Origin: Planctomycetota bacterium
Lineage (GTDB): Bacteria > Planctomycetota > Phycisphaerae > Tepidisphaerales > Tepidisphaeraceae
Length of the DNA: 60,383 nucleotides
Assembly: GCA_039182125.1 (NCBI GenBank)
Contig: JBCDCH010000021.1
Coordinates: forward strand, 1-60,383
Direction: 5' to 3'
Each line of letters begins with the position of its first letter. Within the stretch, counting starts at the first letter, position 1. The translations under genes and the position numbers were made by a program. This document shows positions 44,498-54,220 of this stretch, piece by piece. Under the pieces are notes generated by a model, which saw nothing but the letters and a program-made list of their open reading frames with translations, did not search any database and had not been told where the DNA came from.

Positions 44498-44824
44498 CTA
44501 CGCCGCCAACGGGAGGGCAGCGTTTTCGCGGGGCGAGTGCCCGCCGGTCAGGGCCAAGTAAAGTCGAAACAGCGCGATTCGCAAGTTGCGCCCGCTCGAA
44601 TGGCCCTGCAACGCGTTCCAGAGCGAGAGCGTCATCGCCCCGGCCCGGCTCAGTGCGTAACGCCGGCTGCCGATGTCTGTCGCGCGGACCGCATCGGCCA
44701 CCGCCTGCGTCAAGCGGTCGACTTCGCCGGGGATCATGCCCCCGGCTGCCTCGCCGACGGCTTCGACCCGACCCATCAGGTCGTGGCAGGGCAACTCGAA
44801 CGGCAGGCGATCAACGTGGTGCAT
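44498..44824 (-). CDS. Small helical protein of unknown function
   Basis: A 108-aa protein predicted to be mostly helical (VDRLTQAVADAVRATDIG, LRIALFRLYLALTGG). No named family recognised. It is the first gene of the minus-strand run leading into murI, 28 nt upstream. TAACTT lies 4 nt upstream of the ATG. An in-frame extension to 44914 would overlap the divergent response-regulator start and is disfavoured. Confidence 0.5.
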   Translation of the reverse strand: MHHVDRLPFELPCHDLMGRVEAVGEAAGGMIPGEVDRLTQAVADAVRATDIGSRRYALSRAGAMTLSLWNALQGHSSGRNLRIALFRLYLALTGGHSPRENAALPLAA

Positions 44825-44857
44825 GCCGAAGTTATCGGACGCGGCACCGGCTTTCCC

Positions 44858-44887
44858 TTGAGTCCGGGCCGAAAGTTTTCGTACACT
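44858..44887 (+). promoter_or_regulatory. Candidate promoter of response regulator gene
   Basis: TTGAGT (44858-44863), an 18-nt spacer, then TACACT (44882-44887), 8 nt before ATG 44896. The predicted transcript is leaderless or nearly so. Confidence 0.5.
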
Positions 44888-44895
44888 GTCGCAGT

Positions 44896-45321
44896 ATGTC
44901 CGACCCCAGCACACCCACCGGCACCGCCACCGACAGCGCCCTCGACGGCAAGACGATCCTCTTCGCCGACGACGACGGTGACGTTCTGGCCTCGCTCGAA
45001 GCCGCCTTCGAGCCGACCGGGGCCAACATCCTCACCGCTCGTAACGGCAACCAGGCCGTCAGTCTCGCCGAGGCCGAGAACCCGGACCTGATCGTGCTGG
45101 ACGTGATGATGCCCGGCCGCAGCGGCTTCCTCGCCGCCGAGAAGATCAAACAAGGCAAGCTCCCCAGCGAAAAGCCCTACCTGATCATGATCACCGCCAA
45201 CGACGGCCAGCGTCACCAGATCTACGCGGAGAGCCAGATCGGCGTGAACGCGTATTTCCACAAGCCGGTGCCGCTTGAAAAGCTGCTGAACACGGCGGAG
45301 GAACTGCTGGCGGGGGAGTGA
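44896..45321 (+). CDS. Single-domain response regulator
   Basis: A 141-aa receiver domain. The acidic pocket is in ILFADDDGDVLA, the phosphoacceptor Asp in DLIVLDVMMPGRSGF, the conserved Thr in IMITANDGQR and Lys in AYFHKPVPLEKLL. There is no output domain, so it acts by protein-protein contact, CheY-like. No histidine kinase is nearby. The ~15-residue Ser/Thr/Pro N-terminus is atypical. Confidence 0.92.
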   Translation: MSDPSTPTGTATDSALDGKTILFADDDGDVLASLEAAFEPTGANILTARNGNQAVSLAEAENPDLIVLDVMMPGRSGFLAAEKIKQGKLPSEKPYLIMITANDGQRHQIYAESQIGVNAYFHKPVPLEKLLNTAEELLAGE

Positions 45322-45322
45322 A

Positions 45323-45961
45323 ATGAAGTTTTGTTTGGTCGTCTGCGCGTTGCTGCTCTTTGCGTCGATTGCATGCGACGAGCTCGGGCCAACATTCTAC
45401 GGACGGGTCGTCGATGAGCATGGGGTTGGATTGCCAGGGGTCGAAATCTTGGTGACATTAGACGAGGTCTCGATCGGTCCCGGTGGCCGGCGTCCAGGTG
45501 GCAATCGAAAAGATCTCCGTTTGTACTCGGACGAAGCCGGCGACTTTACATTTCAATGCGGTCGCTTCGACAGTGTGACCATTCTTGGGCTCAACTCGGA
45601 AGACAGAACTTGGCTCCGTGATTACGCTTGGGGCCTTGACGATCGCAAAAGGCACCTGAACAACGAGTCGTTCGACCTTGGGGGGCCAGGTATGGGCGCA
45701 GGTCGGCTGTACACACCCGACCAGAACAATCCTGCAGTTTTCCCGATGTATCCGAACGATGGCTTTGCAGGACGTGGCACAGCTTTGCCGAGCCGTGGTG
45801 GCTCAGACCTCGTTGACGGAAGAAGTTTGAGGAACAAACCCGTTGAGAAGATTCATGTGCCAAGCGTTACCCGTTGCGGGATCCAGTCTGAAGAGCAAAT
45901 CGTGGCCGATTGGAAGAAGTATTACAAACAGAAGCGAGAAGAGGGAACTCCAAAGAGATGA
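45323..45961 (+). CDS. Lipoprotein with carboxypeptidase-regulatory-like beta domain
   Basis: A 212-aa protein with signal peptide and lipobox LFASIAC (Cys18). Residues ~24-75 (FYGRVVDEHGVGLPGVEILV, then SDEAGDFTFQC) match the carboxypeptidase regulatory/CarboxypepD_reg fold. The rest is unrecognised. GC is visibly lower (around 52%) than neighbours, suggesting a different origin. It starts 2 nt after the response regulator stop. Confidence 0.65.
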   Translation: MKFCLVVCALLLFASIACDELGPTFYGRVVDEHGVGLPGVEILVTLDEVSIGPGGRRPGGNRKDLRLYSDEAGDFTFQCGRFDSVTILGLNSEDRTWLRDYAWGLDDRKRHLNNESFDLGGPGMGAGRLYTPDQNNPAVFPMYPNDGFAGRGTALPSRGGSDLVDGRSLRNKPVEKIHVPSVTRCGIQSEEQIVADWKKYYKQKREEGTPKR

Positions 45962-46012
45962 CTTATCGTCGAGTGTAGCCATCAAACTGCTTCATCTAGA
46001 GTGATGCGCACC

Positions 46013-46035
46013 GCCGCGTGCTGTCAGCACGCGGC
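46013..46035 (+). terminator. Perfect hairpin before rpsO
   Basis: GCCGCGTGCT (46013-46022) pairs with AGCACGCGGC (46026-46035) around GTC. No U-tract follows. It may terminate the preceding lipoprotein transcript or be part of the rpsO leader. Confidence 0.45.
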
Positions 46036-46166
46036 TCATGTTCCGTTGCTCTGCGTTGGGGCGTGCCTACCATGTCGACCGGTCCGCGGGTGTCGCGGGC
46101 ATTTTCATTTTGGCTCGACCGTCGCTCGGCTTCGGCTTGGCGACCGGTGACAAGGAAACCCCACCC

Positions 46167-46436
46167 ATGCCCCTGCAAGGCGAAGAAAAGAATACCGTCG
46201 TTAAGGACAACCAGACCCACGAGAAGGACACCGGCAGCCCCGAGGTGCAGGTGGCCATCTGGACCACGCGGATCAAGGAGCTCACCGAGCACCTCAAGAC
46301 GCACAAGAAGGACTTCTCCAGCCGCCGCGGCCTGCTCAAGCTCGTCGCCAAGCGTAACAACGCTCTGAAGTACCTTCAGAACAAGGACCGCGAGCGTTAC
46401 CAGGCTTTGATCAAGAAGCTCGGCCTGCGCAAGTAA
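46167..46436 (+). CDS. rpsO: 30S ribosomal protein S15
   Basis: An 89-aa protein binding 16S rRNA and the S6/S18 platform. Signatures are [39 protein letters not shown] and [16 protein letters not shown] 46167 gives the normal family length; the frame is open further upstream but without similarity. It is followed by its own terminator and then pnp, the common rpsO-pnp order. Confidence 0.96.
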   Translation: MPLQGEEKNTVVKDNQTHEKDTGSPEVQVAIWTTRIKELTEHLKTHKKDFSSRRGLLKLVAKRNNALKYLQNKDRERYQALIKKLGLRK

Positions 46437-46443
46437 CCCCACC

Positions 46444-46478
46444 CGGTCGGCACGGCTCACCCCGTGTCGGCCGTTTTC
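46444..46478 (+). terminator. rpsO terminator
   Basis: CGGTCGGCACGG (46444-46455) pairs with CCGTGTCGGCCG (46462-46473): 12 bp including two G-U pairs, followed by TTTTCG. Confidence 0.75.
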
Positions 46479-46559
46479 GTAACTGAACCCCATCCCAAGA
46501 CGTGCCGCCCCAGCCGATGGCCCCCGGCCCCGCGCGGCAACCCCCGCAGGGCGGGGGAT

Positions 46560-46641
46560 TTGAGATTTGAGATTTGAGATTGCAGAGCCGGAATCACTGA
46601 CCGTCGCCCAATCTGAAATCTCGAATCTGCAATCTCAAATC
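46560..46641 (+). repeat. Tandem GATTTGA repeats and inverted repeat in pnp leader
   Basis: Three tandem GATTTGA-type heptads end at about 46577. GATTTGAGATTGCAGA (46571-46586) is exactly complementary to TCTGCAATCTCAAATC (46626-46641), a 16-bp stem with a 39-nt spacer, and further AATCTGAAATCT units lie inside. The stem ends ~40 nt before the pnp start. Such a structure could be an RNase III target for pnp autoregulation, or a dispersed repeat. Confidence 0.65.
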
Positions 46642-46679
46642 CCGGCCAAGCCGGGCCTGGGGCCCACCAGGAAAATCAG

Positions 46680-48896
<2,217 letters not shown>

Positions 48897-48918
48897 TCAT
48901 CGCCGTCCGAGCTAATCC

Positions 48919-48950
48919 AAAAGCCCATGCCGTTTGGCGTGGGCTTTTGC
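48919..48950 (+). terminator. pnp terminator
   Basis: AAAAGCCCATGCC (48919-48931) pairs with GGCGTGGGCTTTT (48936-48948) around GTTT; it is A/U-flanked, so it can work on both strands. Confidence 0.85.
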
Positions 48951-49052
48951 TTGCGCCGAGTAATCAGGCGAAGTCAACCTTGGAGCGTGTCGAGCCCCAA
49001 ATACGTCGATGCGATTGCTGGTTCGAGATGCCAGTTCTGCAGTAACACGCCA

Positions 49053-49078
49053 AGCTGCGTTGCTCCGCAACGCGGTTC
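49053..49078. repeat. REP-like short palindromic repeat, copy 2
   Basis: Identical over 26 nt to positions 33-58, including the GCGTTGCTCCGCAACGC hairpin. Confidence 0.55.
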
Positions 49079-49191
49079 GATCGGTACGTCGGAACGCCAC
49101 CACGGCATGGCCGCATCCATCGACACGGCCTTGTTAAAGTGGTACCACGGGCAGGCCTTTGGCTTTCTTCACCCTCGAAGCAGGCAGAACC

Positions 49192-50745
49192 ATGAAGCGA
49201 CTTTCTCAACTCATCGCGGCCACTGCATTTTCGTTCGGTCTTTCGGTCGGTGCATTCGCACAGGACGCGGACAAGGTGAACGTCCTGTTCATTGCGGTCG
49301 ATGATCTCAAGCCGGCCATCGGGGCGTTCGGCGATCCGTTGGCGAAGACGCCGAACATGGATCGTCTTGCCGAGCGTGGCACGATCTTTACCAATGCCCA
49401 TTGTCAACAAGCCGTTTGCGCCCCGAGTCGGGTGTCGCTACTGACCGGCTTGCGGCCCGACACGACGAAAGTCTGGGACCTGCAGACGCAGATGCGTGCC
49501 GCGCTGCCGGATGTCGTGACGATACCCGGCGCGTTCAAGGGAGCCGGCTACGCGTCGGTCGGCATGGGCAAGATTTTCGACCCGCGCAGCGCCGGCGGCT
49601 ACGAGAGCATGGACGAAGTCTCTTGGTCCGAACCGTTCGTGTACGTGGAGAATGCCGCCGACAAGACGTTTTCCTACCGAGACCTCAATGTCGTCGCGCA
49701 CATCGAAGAGGTCCGTGCGAACACGGAGTTGCCGCCCGGTTGGGAAGCGCAACTCAAAGTGATTTTCCCCGACGGCAAGCCGTCGATCGACAAGGCCGAC
49801 GTGCCGGACGAGGCGTATGTGGATGGTGCGATGGCCGACTACGCGGCGGGGCGGTTGGAGGGCTACGCCGAGAGCGGCGAGGCGTTTTTCCTCGCGGTCG
49901 GTTTCCAGAAGCCGCACCTGCCGTTCAACGCGCCGAGCAAGTACTGGGACCAGTGGGACCGCGACGACTTCGAGTTGGCTGAGTTCCGCGAAACGCCCGA
50001 AGGTGCGCCGGCTTTCGCGACCCAGCCCGGCTGGGAGCTACGCAACTACGACGTCGTCGACGAAGGCCCGATCCCCGAGGACGTGCAACTCGAACTGATC
50101 CACGGCTACTACGCCGCGACCAGCTACATCGACGCGCAGGTCGGGCAGCTTCTCGACGCCCTCGACGAGACCGGCCTCGCTGACAACACCATCATCATTC
50201 TCTGGGGCGACCACGGTTGGCACCTCGGTGATCACGACATGTGGTGCAAGCACACCAACTACGAGCAGGCGACGCGCAGCCCATTGATTATCGTTGATCC
50301 GCGGATCGCTGAGCCGGTCGCGGTGAACGCAAGTCCGGTGGAGTTCGTCGACGTGTATCCGACGTTGTTGGATCTGGCCGAGATCGAGCCGCCCCATGAG
50401 ATGCACGGTGCTTCGCTGGTTCCGATCATGTCTGGCGACGCGGATCGCGTGAAGGACGTCGCCGTCAGCCAATACCCCCGCGGTGGCGGTTCGAACTCGA
50501 TGATGGGCTACGCCTACCGCACCGACCGCTACCGCCTGATCCAATGGCGTCTGCAGAACGCCAAACACGAGGGCGAAACCGACGGCCCCGTCGTTGCCAC
50601 CGAGCTGTACGACTACGAAACCGACCCCCTCGAAACCCGCAACCTCGCGACCGATCCCGATTACGTTGATGTGCTTGAAGCCATGCAGCAACTCGCGCAG
50701 CAACACCGCGAGAGCGTCGGTAAGCCTGCGGTGTTTGGCGAGTGA
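49192..50745 (+). CDS. Secreted sulfatase (iduronate-2-sulfatase-like)
   Basis: A 517-aa type I sulfatase. A signal peptide (LIAATAFSFGLSVGAFAQ) directs it out of the cytoplasm. The formylglycine motif CAPSR (76-80) carries the modified Cys76; metal ligands Asp37/Asp38 are in FIAVDDLKP and further in ILWGDHGWHLGDHDMW. SFYRDLNV-type regions and length match the iduronate/choline-like S1 subfamily. It needs a formylglycine-generating enzyme, not seen here. It would desulfate algal or other polysaccharides, as in many planctomycetes. Confidence 0.92.
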   Translation: MKRLSQLIAATAFSFGLSVGAFAQDADKVNVLFIAVDDLKPAIGAFGDPLAKTPNMDRLAERGTIFTNAHCQQAVCAPSRVSLLTGLRPDTTKVWDLQTQMRAALPDVVTIPGAFKGAGYASVGMGKIFDPRSAGGYESMDEVSWSEPFVYVENAADKTFSYRDLNVVAHIEEVRANTELPPGWEAQLKVIFPDGKPSIDKADVPDEAYVDGAMADYAAGRLEGYAESGEAFFLAVGFQKPHLPFNAPSKYWDQWDRDDFELAEFRETPEGAPAFATQPGWELRNYDVVDEGPIPEDVQLELIHGYYAATSYIDAQVGQLLDALDETGLADNTIIILWGDHGWHLGDHDMWCKHTNYEQATRSPLIIVDPRIAEPVAVNASPVEFVDVYPTLLDLAEIEPPHEMHGASLVPIMSGDADRVKDVAVSQYPRGGGSNSMMGYAYRTDRYRLIQWRLQNAKHEGETDGPVVATELYDYETDPLETRNLATDPDYVDVLEAMQQLAQQHRESVGKPAVFGE

Positions 50746-50784
50746 AAACGTAACCTTGCACGTTGTGCCGGGGCTACATGAAAA

Positions 50785-52104
50785 CTACCCATCCACCAAC
50801 TTCGTCTCCGCGGCGTTGCGGTCGAGTTGTTCGATTTCCGGCAACGCCTTGTCGCTGGCGCTGCCGAGGTCGTCGAGCTTTCTTGCGGTGGTGGCGAGAT
50901 TGCGGTCCATGCTGGACACGGCTTTGTTGTAGCTGGCGACGGACTTGTCGAGGGATCGGCCGACGTCGTGGAAGTGCTCGGCGAAGACGCGCAGGCGGTT
51001 GTGCAACTCGACGCCGAGCAGGCGGATCTCCTCGGCGTTCTCGGCGGCGCGCTGCTGGCGCCAGCCGAGCTCGACCGTGCGCAACAGCGCGATCAGCGTC
51101 GTCGGCGTGGCGAGGATCACCTTGTTTTGCAGGGCCTTTTCGATCAGGCCCGGCTGCTTGTCGACCGCGGCGTAGAGCAACGCCTCGGCCGGGACGAACA
51201 TCACGACGAACTCCGGTGTGCGGTCGAAGCGGTTCCAGTACGCCTTCTGCCCGAGCGTGGTCGCGTGTTCGGAGAGCTTCTTGGCGTGGACGGCAAGCAG
51301 CCGGTCGCGTTGCTCGGGGTCGGTGCATTCGACCGCGTCCATGAACGCTTCGCCGGGGGTCTTGGCGTCGATGATGATGGTGCGGTCGCCGGGCATGGTG
51401 ACGACCATGTCTGGGCGGGCGGCGGACTCATCTCCATTCACATGGGCCTGCGTGGTGAAGTCGAAGTGCTCGTTTAGCCCGGCCATTTCGACGAGGCGTT
51501 CGAGTTGGAGTTCGCCCCATCGGCCGCGGGTGGTCGGCTTGCTCAGGGCGGTGACGAGCTGGGTTGTTTGAACGCCGAGCTTCGCGTGGCCCTCGGCGAC
51601 TTTGCCGAGCTGTTCGACGATCTTGGCCTTGTCATCTTCGCGCTGTTTCTCCGCCTCGGCGAGGCGGGTGCGGTAGGCCTCGAGTTGTTCGCGGAGCGGC
51701 TTGAGCAGAGCATCGGTTTCGAGCTTGCGTTTCTCGGCGTCGGTGTCGAAGCGGGCCTTGGCCATGTCGAGGAAGCGCTCGTTGCTCGTGCCGAGTGAAC
51801 GCTCGGCCATGCCGGCGAAGGTCTCCTTGAGCTTCGCCTCGGCGTCGGTGAGGAGCTTGCGTTGCTGGTCGAGGTTCTGCTTCTCGGCGGCAAGTTGTTC
51901 CTCGAGCCGGGCGGCGCGGGTGTCGGCGTCCTTGGCCAGGTCACGCCATTGCTCGACGTCGGCGGCTTTGGTTTTCGCGTCCTCGGTCGCGGCGTCGGCC
52001 CGCTGGGCAGCCACGGCGGTGGCGGTGCGAAACTTCGCGACTGCCGCGAGGCTGCCGATGATCCCACCGACCAGCAAGCCGAGGATGCCCATGAGCCATT
52101 CCAT
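50785..52104 (-). CDS. rmuC: DNA recombination protein RmuC
   Basis: A 439-aa protein with an N-terminal TM (MGILGLLVGGIIGSLAAVAK), a long coiled coil (~40-170) and the RmuC domain (PTTRGRWGELQLERLVEMAG, MVVTMPGDRTIIIDAKTPGE, then FVPAEALLYAAVDKQPG). RmuC limits inversions at short repeats. TAAACT lies 7 nt upstream (complement of 52112-52117). It is divergent from the histidine phosphatase gene, sharing a ~105-nt region. Confidence 0.92.
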   Translation of the reverse strand: MEWLMGILGLLVGGIIGSLAAVAKFRTATAVAAQRADAATEDAKTKAADVEQWRDLAKDADTRAARLEEQLAAEKQNLDQQRKLLTDAEAKLKETFAGMAERSLGTSNERFLDMAKARFDTDAEKRKLETDALLKPLREQLEAYRTRLAEAEKQREDDKAKIVEQLGKVAEGHAKLGVQTTQLVTALSKPTTRGRWGELQLERLVEMAGLNEHFDFTTQAHVNGDESAARPDMVVTMPGDRTIIIDAKTPGEAFMDAVECTDPEQRDRLLAVHAKKLSEHATTLGQKAYWNRFDRTPEFVVMFVPAEALLYAAVDKQPGLIEKALQNKVILATPTTLIALLRTVELGWRQQRAAENAEEIRLLGVELHNRLRVFAEHFHDVGRSLDKSVASYNKAVSSMDRNLATTARKLDDLGSASDKALPEIEQLDRNAAETKLVDG

Positions 52105-52111
52105 GTTCGGG

Positions 52112-52203
52112 AGTTTAGCGGGGCTTCACGTCGCCGCGAGATGGTTGGCGGTACGGTGTGTCGCACCGCTTGGCTTGGCGTTGAGATTCAATCGCACTAC
52201 GCT
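52112..52203. promoter_or_regulatory. Divergent promoter region rmuC/histidine phosphatase
   Basis: It contains TAAACT (complement of 52112-52117) for rmuC, 7 nt before its start, and TACGCT (52198-52203) for the plus-strand gene, 6 nt before ATG 52210. Both predict leaderless transcripts. No clear operator was seen. Confidence 0.4.
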
Positions 52204-52209
52204 GCGGGC

Positions 52210-52875
52210 ATGATCCACTTGCTTGCCATGACCCTACTGACCGGTGTCCTCGCCGCCGAGCCGACCACCGCGTATGCCGCCGACGCCGAGAAGTCCGAAG
52301 CCGAGCTGGCTAACGACAACTTCGAGAACAAGCTCAGCGATGCCGAGTTGGTCGAAGCCCTGCGCGGCGGGGGACATGTCGTCTTCTTCCGCCACGCCCA
52401 GACCGAGAAAGACTACGCCGACCAGGTCACCGCCGATGTCAACGACGGCTCGACCCAGCGCGTGCTCTCCGAGGAAGGCTGGCATCAGGCCAAAGCCATC
52501 GGTACCGCTTGGCGTGCGCTGGAGATCCCCGTCGGGGAGGTCATCAGCAGCGAGTACTTTCGTGCCTGGCAGACGGCCGATCTCGCGTTCGGACGGTACG
52601 AGAAGAACCCGGCCCTGAACTTCTATCCGGCCGAGGATTACACCGCCGAGCAGCAGGCTCTGATGCGTGAGCGTGTGATGCCGTTGGTCACTGCGGTGCC
52701 GGCGGACGGCGTGAACACGGTGCTTGTCGGCCACGATGACCCGTTCGAGGCGGTGTCGGGCATCTACCCGGCTCCGCAGGGCGTGGCGTACGTGATGAAG
52801 CCCGACGGTGAAGGTGGCTTCGAACTGCTGGCCCGCGTGCCGTCGGAGAAGTGGACGACATTGGCCGGGGAGTAA
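52210..52875 (+). CDS. Secreted histidine-phosphatase-family protein
   Basis: A 221-aa protein with a signal peptide (MIHLLAMTLLTGVLAAEP). The RHG-type motif is FFRHAQTEKDYADQ (catalytic His), with a second His in VLVGHDDPFEAVSG. It acts outside the cytoplasm; substrate unknown. ATG 52210 is chosen by the signal peptide and the TACGCT element. Confidence 0.83.
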   Translation: MIHLLAMTLLTGVLAAEPTTAYAADAEKSEAELANDNFENKLSDAELVEALRGGGHVVFFRHAQTEKDYADQVTADVNDGSTQRVLSEEGWHQAKAIGTAWRALEIPVGEVISSEYFRAWQTADLAFGRYEKNPALNFYPAEDYTAEQQALMRERVMPLVTAVPADGVNTVLVGHDDPFEAVSGIYPAPQGVAYVMKPDGEGGFELLARVPSEKWTTLAGE

Positions 52876-52878
52876 GCC

Positions 52879-54057
52879 TTACGCCGCTCGGGGCACGGCT
52901 CGGGCGGAGGCCTTGAGAATCCACGCGCGGATGTCGTCGACGTTGCTTTCCCAGCCGCTGCTCGTGCGGACCTTGAGGAAGTCGAAGAACAGGCCATCGA
53001 CCACTTCGCCAAAGTCGCGCAGTAGGGCGATGCGCTCTTCGAAGAGCACGCGGGGTGAGTCGGCTTCCTCGACGTCGGGGAGCTTGAGGCCACCGAAGGC
53101 AAACGTCTCGGCGTTGAGCGTGAGGTTGTAGGTGTTGCCGGCACGTTCGAGGATCAGCCCGGCCTTGCGGGGGACCTTGCCGCTGCGCAGGGCGTCGAGC
53201 GCTTCGGGCATGTTGGCCGGCCCGTCGCCACGGAGCCCGTCGCGGCCGGTCATGCCGAAGACGCAATCCAGGTCCAACGCCTTGTCGAAGAACACGGTGG
53301 TCTCGCCGACAGTGCGTTGGCCGTGCAGCGTTTCGTGCCAGAGCCAGACGAGAAACTCGTTGCCGAGAAAGTCCTTGGCTTCCGGGCCTTTCGCGATCCA
53401 GGGGTATTCGGCCGCCTGACTCTCGCCTTCGGGGCCGTGGACGAACCGTGTCGGCGTGATGTCTTCGTAGTTGCGGCGCTTGCCCGAACTTTCGAGATGA
53501 CGCAATGCGAGCATCCCGGCGCTGAGCGGTACGAGTGAGACATCGAGTGCCCGGCGGAACAGTTCGGCGGTCTTCTCGACGATCGCGTTGGAGGTCGGGC
53601 CGTAGAGCGTGCCGTGGGGCAGGTCCCAAAGTAGTGGGGTCATTTTCGAGCGGCGGTGCGTGCCGGCGCGGAGTTCGTCGTCGAACCGCCGCTCGGCGTT
53701 CTGTTTGGCCTCGCGCTTCTGGGCTTTGGAGATGAAGCCGGACGGGTTGGCCGAGGCCAGGGCGTCTTCCTCCATGGTCTGGTACGCCTTCTTGATGTCG
53801 CCGGGAACCTTGTTGGTGTCGATGCGGATGCCGAGGTGGATGGCGTCAGCGTAGACGTTGTTGCCAAAGTCGAAGGTCTTGTCGAACAAGTGTCGCCCGC
53901 CGCAGAAGCCGGCCTCGACCTCGTCGGGCAGGCCCACGTTAGATACTTGCAGGCGGAACTCCGCGAGCTTGGCGAGCAGTTCCTCGTCGGGCATCTTCGG
54001 GAAGTCGCCGGTCGTGACGAATCGGCGGGCACTGATCGAACCGGAAGCGAATGGCAT
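52879..54057 (-). CDS. RdgC-like recombination-associated protein
   Basis: A 392-aa protein. I read it as RdgC-like from the KAQKREAKQNAERRF helix followed by LLWDLPHGTLYGPTSNA, VEKTAELFRRALDVSLVPLS, and a later FLGNEFLVWLWHET. E. coli RdgC is ~303 aa and forms a ring around DNA; this one is longer. No helicase or nuclease motif is seen. TACCGT lies 7 nt before ATG 54057. An in-frame extension to 54387 overlaps the divergent DegP start and is disfavoured. Confidence 0.5.
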   Translation of the reverse strand: MPFASGSISARRFVTTGDFPKMPDEELLAKLAEFRLQVSNVGLPDEVEAGFCGGRHLFDKTFDFGNNVYADAIHLGIRIDTNKVPGDIKKAYQTMEEDALASANPSGFISKAQKREAKQNAERRFDDELRAGTHRRSKMTPLLWDLPHGTLYGPTSNAIVEKTAELFRRALDVSLVPLSAGMLALRHLESSGKRRNYEDITPTRFVHGPEGESQAAEYPWIAKGPEAKDFLGNEFLVWLWHETLHGQRTVGETTVFFDKALDLDCVFGMTGRDGLRGDGPANMPEALDALRSGKVPRKAGLILERAGNTYNLTLNAETFAFGGLKLPDVEEADSPRVLFEERIALLRDFGEVVDGLFFDFLKVRTSSGWESNVDDIRAWILKASARAVPRAA

Positions 54058-54064
54058 GACCGCG

Positions 54065-54070
54065 ACGGTA
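54065..54070 (-). promoter_or_regulatory. TAnnnT element of RdgC-like gene
   Basis: TACCGT on the minus strand (complement of 54065-54070) ends 7 nt before ATG 54057. Confidence 0.4.
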
Positions 54071-54131
54071 AAGCCGGCAACCCGAGCGCCGCGCCGGCCA
54101 TCGGTGCGCGACGGGTTATGCACATTGTTTC

Positions 54132-54155
54132 GGAACCGCATGGCCACGCGGTTCC
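54132..54155. promoter_or_regulatory. 24-bp near-perfect palindrome in the RdgC-like/DegP divergent region
   Basis: GGAACCGCATGG and CCACGCGGTTCC form a dyad with 11 of 12 positions matching. It lies between the two divergent starts (54057 and 54221), so it is a candidate operator or an RNA hairpin (GGAACCGC/GCGGTTCC). Confidence 0.5.
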
Positions 54156-54220
54156 ACGGCTTTGGTTGGTCGCCGCTCAAAATGCCGCTACCGTCAGCCC
54201 ATTCAGGAGTAATGACAGCC

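Larger units (their letters stand above)
48897..49191. other. Intergenic region pnp-sulfatase
   Basis: 295 nt. It contains the pnp terminator (48919-48950), one copy of the 26-nt REP-like repeat (49053-49078) and a GC-normal stretch without a convincing ORF. No recognisable sulfatase promoter was identified. Confidence 0.5.
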
